A DNA stretch of 6,837 nucleotides. Origin: Lachnospiraceae bacterium UBA1753 (GTDB lineage: Bacteria; Bacillota; Clostridia; Lachnospirales; Lachnospiraceae). Below are positions 1-6,651 of the stretch, piece after piece. The translations under genes were made by a program, and so were the position numbers. A model generated the notes under the pieces. It ran no database searches. It was given only the letters and a program-made list of their open reading frames with translations, and was not told the origin of the DNA. Within the stretch, counting starts at the first letter, position 1. Each line of letters starts with the position of its first letter. Where the stretch lies: the NCBI GenBank assembly GCA_002317595.1, contig DCHL01000017.1, forward strand, positions 1 to 6,837. Reading direction: 5' to 3'.

Positions 1-825
1 CTCTTCAATCTTCGCCTGCGGCAATTTCCCTTCCTTCACGTCCTTAAGAGCCTCGGCCTCGTGGTATCCGTTTCCGCCAGGCATCACAAGGTCGCACCCT
101 GCAAGGAAGCTGTCGGTGCGTTCCTCCACAGCGGTCCAGTCAGTTACGACCATCCCGTCAAAGCCCCATTCCTCCCGAAGGATGTCTGTCAGCAGTCTCT
201 TGTCAGAGCAGCAGTAGGTTCCATTTATTCTGTTGTACGCGGCCATGACTGCCTTAGGAGCGCTCTCCTTCACCGCCATCTCAAAGGCAGGCAGATATAT
301 CTCCCTCAGGGTTCTCTCATCCACAAGACTGTCCGAAGTCATGCGAAAATATTCCTGACTGTTGCACGCAAAATGCTTTATGCAGGCTGCAGTTCCTGCG
401 CTCTGCATTCCCCTTATGTAGGCTGCTCCAAGCTTGCCCGACAGGTACGGGTCTTCTGAAAAATATTCGAAGTTACGTCCGCACAGAGGATTCCTCTTGA
501 TGCACACGCCAGGCCCTAAGACCATCCCGATATTCTCAGCAGCCGCTTCCTCACCAAGTGCCCTGCCATATTTTTCCAGAAGCTTTACGTCAAAGCTGCA
601 GGCAGCAATGCTCTCAGTCGGGAAGCAGGTCGCAGGCTTTGACGCCCCCACTCCAAGCATGTCCCCGCCATGCTCCTGCTTTCTAAGGCCATTAGGGCCA
701 TCGCTCATCATCACAGACGGAATGCCCTTTTCTGAAAAATCCTTTGTGAACCACTCATCCTTCCCGCTGCAGAGTTCTATCTTCTCCTTCAGGGTGAGAT
801 TGTCAATACTATATTTTTTCCCCAT
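1..825 (-). CDS. Glycoside hydrolase family 3 enzyme (beta-glucosidase-like), N-terminal part
   Basis: The first 275 residues of a GH3 glycosidase; the gene continues past the left edge (full members are usually 700-800 residues). GH3 enzymes release terminal sugars from beta-linked oligosaccharides with retention of configuration. Visible in the (beta/alpha)8 domain: SDGP at 41-44, the GRNFEYFSEDP block at 116-126, the Lys-His pair at 150-151 (KHFACNSQE), and GFDGMVVTDW at 221-230, where Asp229 is the expected nucleophile. The acid/base residue lies outside the window. No signal peptide is seen (it begins MGKKYSIDNLTLKEKI), so it is probably cytoplasmic and acts on imported oligosaccharides. 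The ATG at 825 is chosen because GAGAAGG (833-839) sits 7 bases upstream and an in-frame TGA lies at 838-840; GTG at 828 is possible but less well spaced. It lies beyond a terminator, so it probably has its own promoter; TAAAAT at 864-869 is a weak -10 candidate without a good -35. Exact sugar specificity cannot be told. Confidence 0.93.
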   Translation of the reverse strand, partial: MGKKYSIDNLTLKEKIELCSGKDEWFTKDFSEKGIPSVMMSDGPNGLRKQEHGGDMLGVGASKPATCFPTESIAACSFDVKLLEKYGRALGEEAAAENIGMVLGPGVCIKRNPLCGRNFEYFSEDPYLSGKLGAAYIRGMQSAGTAACIKHFACNSQEYFRMTSDSLVDERTLREIYLPAFEMAVKESAPKAVMAAYNRINGTYCCSDKRLLTDILREEWGFDGMVVTDWTAVEERTDSFLAGCDLVMPGGNGYHEAEALKDVKEGKLPQAKIEE

Positions 826-883
826 CACAATACCTTCTCATACTCATTGCATTTCATAATCCTATTTTACTTCCTATTGTGAT
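824..883 (-). promoter_or_regulatory. Inverted repeat flanking the GH3 leader; one arm covers the start codon
   Basis: On the minus strand the 9-mer ATCACAATA (875-883) is matched exactly by its reverse complement TATTGTGAT (824-832). The second arm contains the spacer after the Shine-Dalgarno and the first two bases of the GH3 ATG. The 42 bases between the arms hold GAGAAGG and the weak -10 candidate. In an RNA that starts upstream of 883 the arms could pair and hide the start codon. As DNA, the two half-sites (centres 51 bases apart) could be bound by a regulator. The repeat is seen directly; both roles are inference. Confidence 0.35.
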
Positions 884-897
884 ATTAGAAAAGCACC

Positions 898-937
898 AAT
901 AAATAAAGGACCGCCGCACAAATGATGCGACAGCCCC
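898..937 (-). terminator. Rho-independent terminator of the ftsE-to-zinc-ribbon operon
   Basis: Reading the minus strand, GGGGCTGTCGCA (926-937) pairs with TGCGGCGGTCC (908-918) in an 11-pair stem with one bulged G and three G-U pairs, closed by a 7-base loop. TTTATTTATT (898-907) follows. The hairpin begins 32 bases after the TAA of the zinc-ribbon gene and ends upstream of the GH3 leader, so it separates the two transcription units. On the plus strand no gene ends here. Confidence 0.85.
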
Positions 938-969
938 TTAATCAGGTCATATGTCAAGTGTTCAAACTG

Positions 970-2262
970 TTAATCCTTCTCGACTCTTCGCCTTGATACT
1001 TCCTGGCGGACAAACGTATCTTTTCGATGCGTGAAGTTTACACCTCCATCTGTCACATAAGCATCTGCAACCGAAGCTGATACAACGCTCTTCATTCCAC
1101 CGTAAAGTACAGCTGCTACAATAGCTGTAATCACGGCGCCAGCTATGAAGCTTAAAAATCCTGAAAGTCCGATTAATCCCATGCTCACAAAGAAGGTTGC
1201 AAGGAAAACAAGGATTGAGGTGATTGTAAGCTTTGCCTTATCTACGGGAAGGTCTCCTACAAGCTTTCCAGTCTGACCATTCATGGCAAACATGAAGTCC
1301 TGACCGTTCCACTTTGTATTGAGGAGCCATACGGGCATCATTGCATAATGAACCTTGCCCTGCTCAACATGGATGTCCTCTCGTCGGGGAGTTACTCCAG
1401 TGTATCCCTTTACGTCAGCAAGCATTGCTCGTCTTGTTGATTCCTTTGCGCGGCTTACCGCCCTGTCTGCATTATCCTCGGCTGTTTCGTCATACTTATC
1501 AGCCAGATATCCTGTAAGATATGCCTTAGAGAAAGGCTTCATATCTGCATAGTTGTAAGGCTCGATGGAGTCCATAAGGGCATTGTCCATTCTTGACGAT
1601 GCATCTGCAGGAATCTTCTCAAACTTCATTCCACCCTGTCTCTCAACAGAGTAGATCTTCTTGATTGTTACCTCATCGGGCCCTTCTCTTCTCGTTGTAG
1701 AAGTATATGCCTCATACAGGCAGTCTCCCTGAGCCTCGCCATCATAGAGCCAGAAGGGCACATACACACCCTTTACTTCCTCAAGGTGGTTTGTATCCTT
1801 AAAGGTCTTGGGAAGCAGGAAGCGGTTTCCGTAATGCTTCTTAAGGGCCTCAAGTGCATCGTTCTTCTCAAGCTTGAAGGGTACGACATAGTCAGGCTTA
1901 AGCATTCCTGTGAACTGTCCAGGTACAATAGTCGGATTGCCACAGTAGGGACAGCTTGACGCCGCCATTGTCTCTTCACATACAAGGTCAGCACCACATG
2001 AAGGGCAGTTGTAGGTCTTCATTCCCTCGCCGTTCCACTCGTCAGTCGAAACCTCCCACTCATCCTTAGGAGCAGCAGCCTTCGCATCAGCCTTCTCCTT
2101 TGCAGCCTCTGCCTTTGCGTTTTCTGCCTCGTAGAGTGATTCAATCTCGTCTACTCCGTAGATACTTCCACAGTACTCGCACTCCATCTTGCCTGAACTT
2201 CCTGCAAAATGAAGCGGTCCTGTACACGCCGGACATTTGTAATTAGTAATCTGGTCTGCCAT
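970..2262 (-). CDS. Membrane protein with two TFIIB-like zinc ribbons, function unknown
   Basis: 430 residues. The first zinc ribbon has Cys10, Cys13, Cys28 and Cys31 (CPAC...CEYC); a second has Cys86, Cys89, Cys104 and Cys107 (CPSC...CPYC). Between them is an Ala/Lys/Glu-rich helical linker (about 45-66). A soluble region follows (about 110-340) containing the hydrophobic/aromatic segment VYVPFWLYD at 166-174. Two adjacent membrane helices lie at about 345-365 and 369-389, and the tail is basic (about 390-430). With no signal peptide and zinc ribbons up front, the bulk is probably cytosolic. Similar Firmicutes proteins are listed as TFIIB-type zinc-ribbon proteins, sometimes as PriA helicase, but no helicase motif is present. 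I chose ATG at 2262, since AGAGGTG (2268-2274) sits 5 bases ahead; an upstream ATG at 2283 would place that site inside the gene. It is last in the ftsE operon, 39 bases after the S41 gene. What the ribbons bind is unknown. Confidence 0.85.
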   Translation of the reverse strand: MADQITNYKCPACTGPLHFAGSSGKMECEYCGSIYGVDEIESLYEAENAKAEAAKEKADAKAAAPKDEWEVSTDEWNGEGMKTYNCPSCGADLVCEETMAASSCPYCGNPTIVPGQFTGMLKPDYVVPFKLEKNDALEALKKHYGNRFLLPKTFKDTNHLEEVKGVYVPFWLYDGEAQGDCLYEAYTSTTRREGPDEVTIKKIYSVERQGGMKFEKIPADASSRMDNALMDSIEPYNYADMKPFSKAYLTGYLADKYDETAEDNADRAVSRAKESTRRAMLADVKGYTGVTPRREDIHVEQGKVHYAMMPVWLLNTKWNGQDFMFAMNGQTGKLVGDLPVDKAKLTITSILVFLATFFVSMGLIGLSGFLSFIAGAVITAIVAAVLYGGMKSVVSASVADAYVTDGGVNFTHRKDTFVRQEVSRRRVEKD

Positions 2263-2267
2263 ACAAA

Positions 2268-2274
2268 CACCTCT
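2268..2274 (-). promoter_or_regulatory. Ribosome binding site deciding the zinc-ribbon start
   Basis: AGAGGTG with a 5-base spacer to the ATG at 2262. It lies within the first codons of a longer reading frame that opens with ATG at 2283, and that upstream ATG has no purine-rich site in front (TATTATTTCTTTT precedes it). The shorter start is therefore preferred. Confidence 0.7.
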
Positions 2275-2301
2275 TTCCCTCATAAAAGAAATAATAAGTA
2301 A

Positions 2302-3564
2302 CTATTTTCTTAATATCTCAAGTCCCTTCTCAAGCTGATTATCAGTCTTATCCTTGAGATACAAATCAGAATCAAACTCAACCTCCACGTCAGGCTCAAT
2401 ACCAATCTTGTGGATATTGTTACCCTTCGGTGTGTAATAATCCTCAACTGTAATCTTGACAGCTGTTCCATCTCCAAGAGGAATGATCCTCTGTACAATA
2501 CCCTTTCCAAACGTTGTTGTTCCAACGATTGTTCCAAGTCCGTAATCCTTTATTGCCCCGGTCAGAATCTCTGCCGCACTTGCGGAGTTACCATCTACCA
2601 GAACAACCATGGGACCTGTATAGGCCTGATTGGCATCAGACTTCATATCCTCGCGGTTCCTATTCTTATCCTCAGTGTATACGATAAGTCCCTCGGGCAG
2701 CAGTTCGTCAGCAATCTGGCACACCGTTGATACATTTCCACCCGGGTTGCTTCGAAGATCGAGGACGAGCGACTTCATTCCCTGTGATTTAAGGTCTTCC
2801 AGCGCCTCCATGAACTGGCTGTAGGTGACATCATCAAACTCAGCAATGCGGATGTATCCGATTTTATTTGCCTCATCCTTCATCTCATGGTCAACTGTCT
2901 GCACCTGTATCTTCGCTCTTACGACATCAAATTCAAGTTCTTCCTCGCCTCGCATAAATGTAAGCAGGACATGGGTGCCTTCTTCTCCCTTAACCTTTGA
3001 TACGACTACGTCCAAGGTCTGTCCTGCGATGTCTTCCCCATCCACTTTTATGAGGATATCCTCTGCAAGGATTCCCGCTGCCTCTCCAGGAGTTCCTGAA
3101 ATTGGACGGCTTACCTTTACTATACCCGTTTCAGCATCCTGACTGAGATACAGACCCACACCACAGAACGTGCCTGCAGTCGACTCCATCATCTCCTGAA
3201 ACTCTTCCTTTGTGTAATATACAGAATATGGATCCCCGAGCGCACTCATCATTCCAGAATACATTCCATTCTCAAGGTCCTCGTCACTTATCTCATCCTC
3301 ATTGAGATAGTAGCTGTGTATTGTCTTATCAAGCAGCTTAAGCTTCTGCGTGCTGGAATAATTAATTACCTTTCCATTGACCAGCAGGACATAAACGAGA
3401 ACTCCTCCTACCACAACAACACAGAGGAGGAATGTCACCACAAATCCAACCAGCAGACCAATAAGAAAACCAAACTCTCCCTTCGGTTTCTTTTCATTTT
3501 TAGTCCCATTCGGTGTTGGCATCGCACCTACACCCTCAGGACCATTACTATATTGTTCTTCCAT
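2302..3564 (-). CDS. S41 family carboxyl-terminal processing protease (CtpA/CtpB-like)
   Basis: 420 residues, a usual length for Gram-positive Ctp proteases, which cleave protein substrates near their C-termini outside the cytoplasm. A polar cytosolic N-terminus (1-32) is followed by one long membrane segment (about 33-63), then a helical region, a PDZ domain (about 128-219, with GVGLYL and AEDILIKVDGEDI) and the S41 domain. LDLRSNPGG is at about 268-276. The catalytic Ser is Ser329 in GNSASAAEI and the general base is Lys354 in TTFGKGIVQ; the 25-residue Ser-Lys spacing matches B. subtilis CtpB and E. coli Tsp. All key residues are present, so it should be active. ATG at 3564 is chosen because AGAAGG lies 8 bases upstream; a GTG at 3573 overlaps that site. 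The start is 20 bases after the M23 hydrolase stop, so the two are probably cotranscribed. In E. coli the S41 protease Prc degrades the wall hydrolase MepS; an analogous control of the neighbouring hydrolase is inference. Confidence 0.93.
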   Translation of the reverse strand: MEEQYSNGPEGVGAMPTPNGTKNEKKPKGEFGFLIGLLVGFVVTFLLCVVVVGGVLVYVLLVNGKVINYSSTQKLKLLDKTIHSYYLNEDEISDEDLENGMYSGMMSALGDPYSVYYTKEEFQEMMESTAGTFCGVGLYLSQDAETGIVKVSRPISGTPGEAAGILAEDILIKVDGEDIAGQTLDVVVSKVKGEEGTHVLLTFMRGEEELEFDVVRAKIQVQTVDHEMKDEANKIGYIRIAEFDDVTYSQFMEALEDLKSQGMKSLVLDLRSNPGGNVSTVCQIADELLPEGLIVYTEDKNRNREDMKSDANQAYTGPMVVLVDGNSASAAEILTGAIKDYGLGTIVGTTTFGKGIVQRIIPLGDGTAVKITVEDYYTPKGNNIHKIGIEPDVEVEFDSDLYLKDKTDNQLEKGLEILRK

Positions 3565-3572
3565 TATTTTCA

Positions 3573-3578
3573 CCTTCT
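3573..3578 (-). promoter_or_regulatory. Ribosome binding site deciding the S41 protease start
   Basis: AGAAGG with an 8-base spacer to the ATG at 3564. The alternative GTG (3571-3573) shares its last G with this site and has no site of its own, so the ATG is preferred. Confidence 0.65.
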
Positions 3579-3584
3579 AAAACA

Positions 3585-4994
3585 CTATTTCAGATAATTC
3601 CAGGGGCTCACATAGTTTCCACCACTTCTGACTGAGAAATGGAGATGTGGTCCTGTACTTCTTCCCGTAGAGCCTACCAGCGCGATTTTCTGTCCTTTGC
3701 TGACCGATGCGCCCTTTGATACAAGAAGGCTCGAAGAATGCATATAAATCGTAAACAGTCCATCACCGTGGTCAATCATGATGTAATTGCCCATAGTGCT
3801 GGAATAGTCAGCTGCAATGACGGTTCCGTCGTAAGCCGCAAGAATAGGAGATCCGCTGGGAGCCGCCAGGTCAATTCCATTATGGAACTGCTGAACTCCC
3901 AATGTAGGATGAATTCTATTGCCATAGTCATCCGACACTCTCGTATAACTGGGAGCCGGGAATGTGAACTTTCCACCATCGTACTTACGGAGCGAACCAC
4001 TTGTGTCCTCACCGTTTGCTGCTGCAGCCTCAAGAGCAGCCCTCTGCGCCTCAATGGCGGCCTCGAGATTCCTAATGATAGCATCCTGTGCCGCAATCAT
4101 GCTCTTGTATTCTTTTACAAGCTGTTCCTTATTGTTGATATCGGCCTCATACTGGCCAATCTCCTGCTCCTTCACGGTGATGAGTGCAGACACTCCTGCC
4201 TCTTTCTCCGCAACCTCGTCCTTGTGTTCAGAGACTTCATTTTTAGTATTCTCAACCTCAGACTTCATCTTCTGAAGTTCCTGATTCTCCTGGTTTAAAA
4301 CCACCTCACGCTCTTCTACTGCCTTCTTTGCCTTGGCAAATTCCTTAAGCTGCTCCTGATCGTACTCAGCCATGCACGATATATACTCAGCCCTGTTGAG
4401 CAGGTCCTGAATTCCAGATGCGGACGCAAGCACATCGAAATAGGTGTTTGTCCTCGTCTCATACATATACCTGATATGGAGCTTGGTATTCTCATACTGC
4501 TCATCAAGTTCCTTCTGGGCCTCCTTGAGATCAGCCTCCGCCTGCGCTATTTCCTTCTTCTTATTCTCAATCCTGCCATCAAGCTCGACTATTTTCTCGT
4601 CTAGCGTGTCAATCTGGTCGTTTAGATCCGAAATCTCGTTCTGGATTTCAAGAAGGCTTGCATCCAGCTTGGTCACATAGCCCTGCAGGTTATTTTTCTC
4701 ACTCTGCAGACCATTAATGATATTCTGAACCTGATCCATTCCAGTCTTAAGCTTATCCTTCTCAGACTGGGCATCAGAGATTGCACCCTGATTTTCCTGA
4801 ATCTTCTGGTTGATTTCGTTCGCTTTCCTCTCAGCCTCTTCCTTTTCCTTCTGGGTGTTATCCTCTACAAGGCTCTCGGTCTTCTTCTTTGATGATTTCT
4901 CTTTCGCCGCATAGACAACAAGCGGCATTGCTGCCGCTGTCGTTGAAAACACAAGTATTAAACTGAGTAAGATAATAATGCTTCTCTTTACCAT
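3585..4994 (-). CDS. Secreted coiled-coil M23 peptidoglycan hydrolase, likely FtsEX partner
   Basis: 469 residues. A Sec signal peptide (about 1-30: MVKRS, hydrophobic core, cleavage probably near VVYA-AKE) precedes a Lys/Glu-rich stretch and long coiled coils (about 45-165 and 205-325). Between them is an N-terminal PcsB-type segment (about 172-220, IRYMYETRTNTYFDVLAS). After a linker comes a LytM/M23 domain (about 345-469). All expected residues are present: zinc ligands His371 and Asp375 (FHNGID) and His452, and catalytic His419 (YMHSS) and His450 (PHLHF). Unlike E. coli EnvC, whose LytM domain has lost catalysis, this protein should itself cut peptide cross-bridges. The coiled-coil-plus-hydrolase plan matches partners such as PcsB (CHAP) and CwlO (NlpC/P60), whose activity FtsEX switches on at the membrane. 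The gene directly follows ftsX (15 bases), which supports that role. The ATG at 4994 lacks a clear Shine-Dalgarno; translation may depend on ribosomes finishing ftsX. Names such as envC would overstate the match. Confidence 0.92.
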   Translation of the reverse strand: MVKRSIIILLSLILVFSTTAAAMPLVVYAAKEKSSKKKTESLVEDNTQKEKEEAERKANEINQKIQENQGAISDAQSEKDKLKTGMDQVQNIINGLQSEKNNLQGYVTKLDASLLEIQNEISDLNDQIDTLDEKIVELDGRIENKKKEIAQAEADLKEAQKELDEQYENTKLHIRYMYETRTNTYFDVLASASGIQDLLNRAEYISCMAEYDQEQLKEFAKAKKAVEEREVVLNQENQELQKMKSEVENTKNEVSEHKDEVAEKEAGVSALITVKEQEIGQYEADINNKEQLVKEYKSMIAAQDAIIRNLEAAIEAQRAALEAAAANGEDTSGSLRKYDGGKFTFPAPSYTRVSDDYGNRIHPTLGVQQFHNGIDLAAPSGSPILAAYDGTVIAADYSSTMGNYIMIDHGDGLFTIYMHSSSLLVSKGASVSKGQKIALVGSTGRSTGPHLHFSVRSGGNYVSPWNYLK

Positions 4995-5009
4995 TAATCA
5001 AAAACCGGA

Positions 5010-5909
5010 TTATACCCGGAGGTTCTTCCTAACTGTAATGAAACTTCCAACAAAACCAATTCCCGCACCCATTATGACTGCCGCGGGTATTAGCGTAACA
5101 AATACCTCCTGAACAGTCAGGAACTGAAGGAGTGATGAAAGTGCTGAAAATCTGTTAACCACGTATTCAACTACGTTATTGTAGAGAACATAAACAAGTC
5201 CCAGTGGAATTCCGGCACCAATAAGACCAAGCAGCAATCCCTCAATCAGGAAGGGTGAACGGACCACGAAATCCGTTGCTCCAATGAGCTTCATGATTGC
5301 AATTTCTTCCTTGCGGACAGTAATACCGATTGCAACGGTATTGCTGATAAGGAAAATTGATACGGCAAACAGTATTCCAATAATTCCGATAGCCACATAT
5401 CCAATAAGTGAATTCATTGAGGAGAGCATCGTAGCAGCCATTACCGACTGATTTACCTTGGATACTCCATCGATTGTGTTTAAGTACTCAACAAGCGACT
5501 CCTGCATGGATACGTCATTGAGGTAAATTTCATAACTCGCACAGTCCTCAAGCGGATTGTCATCACCGAAGGTATCAACATACTCTCCCAGATAATCCGT
5601 CTTGAAGGATTCCCATGCCTTGTCAGCTGAAATAAACTCAATATTTGAAACCTCTGCACGCTGTGAAATAAGCTCGCCAATGCTCACAATCTTGTCGTCT
5701 GAGATTCCCTCATCAAAAAATACCGTTACAGCAACTCCAGACTGGGCCTGAACAACCATATGCTGGAAATTAACAACCACAGAAAAGAAAATACTGAAGA
5801 GGAATACGCAGGCTGCAATCGTCGCGATTGTCGCGAGGGAGAATATTTTATTTCTAAAAATATTTTTCACGCCCTGTTTAAGGGTGTACCACAATGTACT
5901 AATCCTCAT
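5010..5909 (-). CDS. ftsX: Cell division protein FtsX, membrane subunit of FtsEX
   Basis: 299 residues, the usual Gram-positive FtsX length. FtsX is the membrane half of an ABC-type complex that does not transport but relays ATP-driven motion from FtsE to hydrolases outside the membrane. The order is a short cytosolic N-terminus with RNKIFSLATI (19-28), TM1 (about 22-47), a large extracytoplasmic loop (about 48-167) that should contact the hydrolase coiled coil, TM2 (about 168-192), the conserved cytosolic stretch RKEEIAIMKLIGATDFVVR (199-217) that couples to FtsE, TM3 (about 220-243), a second short outer loop and TM4 (about 269-292). ATG at 5909 was chosen: AAGGGTGG (5918-5925) sits 8 bases before it, whereas a GTG at 5921 lies inside that site. 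It overlaps the ftsE end by 11 bases, which suggests translational coupling and matched subunit amounts. The stop codon lies within TATAAT, just before the M23 gene. Confidence 0.96.
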   Translation of the reverse strand: MRISTLWYTLKQGVKNIFRNKIFSLATIATIAACVFLFSIFFSVVVNFQHMVVQAQSGVAVTVFFDEGISDDKIVSIGELISQRAEVSNIEFISADKAWESFKTDYLGEYVDTFGDDNPLEDCASYEIYLNDVSMQESLVEYLNTIDGVSKVNQSVMAATMLSSMNSLIGYVAIGIIGILFAVSIFLISNTVAIGITVRKEEIAIMKLIGATDFVVRSPFLIEGLLLGLIGAGIPLGLVYVLYNNVVEYVVNRFSALSSLLQFLTVQEVFVTLIPAAVIMGAGIGFVGSFITVRKNLRV

Positions 5910-6585
5910 AGATATAACCACCCTTTTTCTCGTCGCTCACAATTACGCCTCTGCGCATGGTAATAACACGCTTCTGCATAGCGTTGACAATCTCACTGTT
6001 ATGTGTAACCACAACGACTGTGGTTCCGCGTCTGTTGATTTCCTCAAGAAGTTTCATGATCTCCCATGAATTCTTGGGGTCCAGGTTACCTGTCGGCTCA
6101 TCACAGAGCAGAATCGGCGGCCTGTTTACAAGAGCCCTTGCAAGAGCAACTCTCTGCTGCTCACCACCTGAGAGTTCCTTCGGCCTTGCCTTATACTTCT
6201 CTGCCAATCCTACCATTGAAAGCATGGCAGGAACATTGCGTCTTATTTCCTTGGCCGGCTTCTGAACAATAAGCTGGGCAAATGCAACATTCTCATATAC
6301 ATTGCGGTCCTTCAGAAGACGGAAATCCTGAAACACAACGCCGACCCCACGTCTGAAAATGGGAATCTTGCGATGCTTGAGCTTAGATAAGTCCGTATTG
6401 TTGACGAAAACCTTGCCGCTTGTGGGTATCTCTTCACGGAGAAGAAGTCTGATAAGTGTAGACTTACCCGCTCCGGAATCTCCTACGATAAATACGAACT
6501 CACCCTTCTCAATATGCAGCGATACATCGTTCAGCGCAGGAGCCCCCTTATTGTATGCTTTTGAAACTTTATCAAGAATTATCAT
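5899..6585 (-). CDS. ftsE: Cell division ATP-binding protein FtsE
   Basis: 228 residues, the normal FtsE length. It is the cytosolic ATPase that pairs with FtsX. All ABC motifs are visible: Walker A GDSGAGKST (35-43), Q-loop Gln86 in VFQDFRLL, signature LSGGE (138-142), Walker B ILLCDEP (158-164, Asp162 and Glu163) and the switch His195 in VTHN. VFQDFRLLKDRNVYENVAF (84-102) is typical of FtsE and separates it from lipoprotein or MacB-type exporters, as does the adjacent ftsX. The start is ATG at 6585 with only a weak GGATTGG 7 bases upstream; a full AGGAGG lies further up behind a small hairpin. No promoter is evident in the 56-base gap after the regulator gene, so transcription may read through from upstream. 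Confidence 0.97.
   Translation of the reverse strand: MIILDKVSKAYNKGAPALNDVSLHIEKGEFVFIVGDSGAGKSTLIRLLLREEIPTSGKVFVNNTDLSKLKHRKIPIFRRGVGVVFQDFRLLKDRNVYENVAFAQLIVQKPAKEIRRNVPAMLSMVGLAEKYKARPKELSGGEQQRVALARALVNRPPILLCDEPTGNLDPKNSWEIMKLLEEINRRGTTVVVVTHNSEIVNAMQKRVITMRRGVIVSDEKKGGYIYED
5918..5925 (-). promoter_or_regulatory. Ribosome binding site for ftsX inside the 3' end of ftsE
   Basis: AAGGGTGG lies within the ftsE codons for Lys-Gly-Gly near its C-terminus, 8 bases before the ftsX ATG at 5909. It decides against the longer GTG start at 5921. Placing the site inside ftsE fits coupled translation of the two subunits. Confidence 0.6.
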
Positions 6586-6599
6586 TAAATAACCAATCC

Positions 6600-6623
6600 G
6601 CCGTAGTACTGCGGCTGCCTCCT
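6600..6623 (-). promoter_or_regulatory. Displaced AGGAGG and small hairpin in the ftsE leader
   Basis: On the minus strand a perfect AGGAGG (6618-6623) is followed by GCCG-CAGTACTA-CGGC (6600-6615), which can form a 4-bp GC stem. The AGGAGG is 32 bases from the ftsE ATG, too far for direct use; folding out the 16-base hairpin would bring it to about 16 bases. No ATG, GTG or TTG occurs at normal spacing after it in any frame, and an in-frame TAG overlaps it, so it does not mark an earlier ftsE start. The sequence is seen directly; the role is inference. Confidence 0.35.
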
Positions 6624-6635
6624 AAATCCAGTATC

Positions 6636-6651
6636 TGAATATTAATATTCA
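6636..6651. repeat. Perfect 16-bp AT-rich palindrome at the end of the regulator gene
   Basis: TGAATATTAATATTCA reads the same on both strands. It overlaps the last two codons and the TAA stop of the upstream regulator gene and lies about 50 bases ahead of ftsE. No T-tract follows it, so it is not a standard terminator. It could be a protein-binding site or simply an effect of AT-rich codons (Glu-Tyr-stop). Confidence 0.4.

Noticed and set aside
61..859. Two overlapping plus-strand reading frames of 132 and 141 codons
   Set aside because: Both lie antisense to the GH3 gene, whose motifs are unmistakable. Their translations show no domain, and they have the Ser/Pro/Cys-rich look of shadow frames.
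952..957. Perfect TTGACA on the minus strand after the zinc-ribbon gene, a possible -35 box for GH3
   Set aside because: At 16-18 bases downstream there is only the GC-rich terminator stem and no -10-like sequence.
970..2262. PriA helicase assignment for the zinc-ribbon protein
   Set aside because: No Walker A or other helicase motifs are present; only the Cys clusters resemble PriA zinc sites.
2263..2283. Seven-residue N-terminal extension (MRERGVC) of the zinc-ribbon protein
   Set aside because: The extension's codons are the Shine-Dalgarno region of the downstream ATG, and its own ATG has no ribosome binding site.
3738..4298. Plus-strand reading frame of 186 codons
   Set aside because: It is antisense to the M23 hydrolase gene, which explains its length; the translation has no recognisable family features.
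5899..6585. FtsE as the ATPase of a MacB or LolD-type exporter
   Set aside because: The partner gene encodes a 299-residue, four-helix FtsX with its typical conserved stretch, and a coiled-coil wall hydrolase follows.
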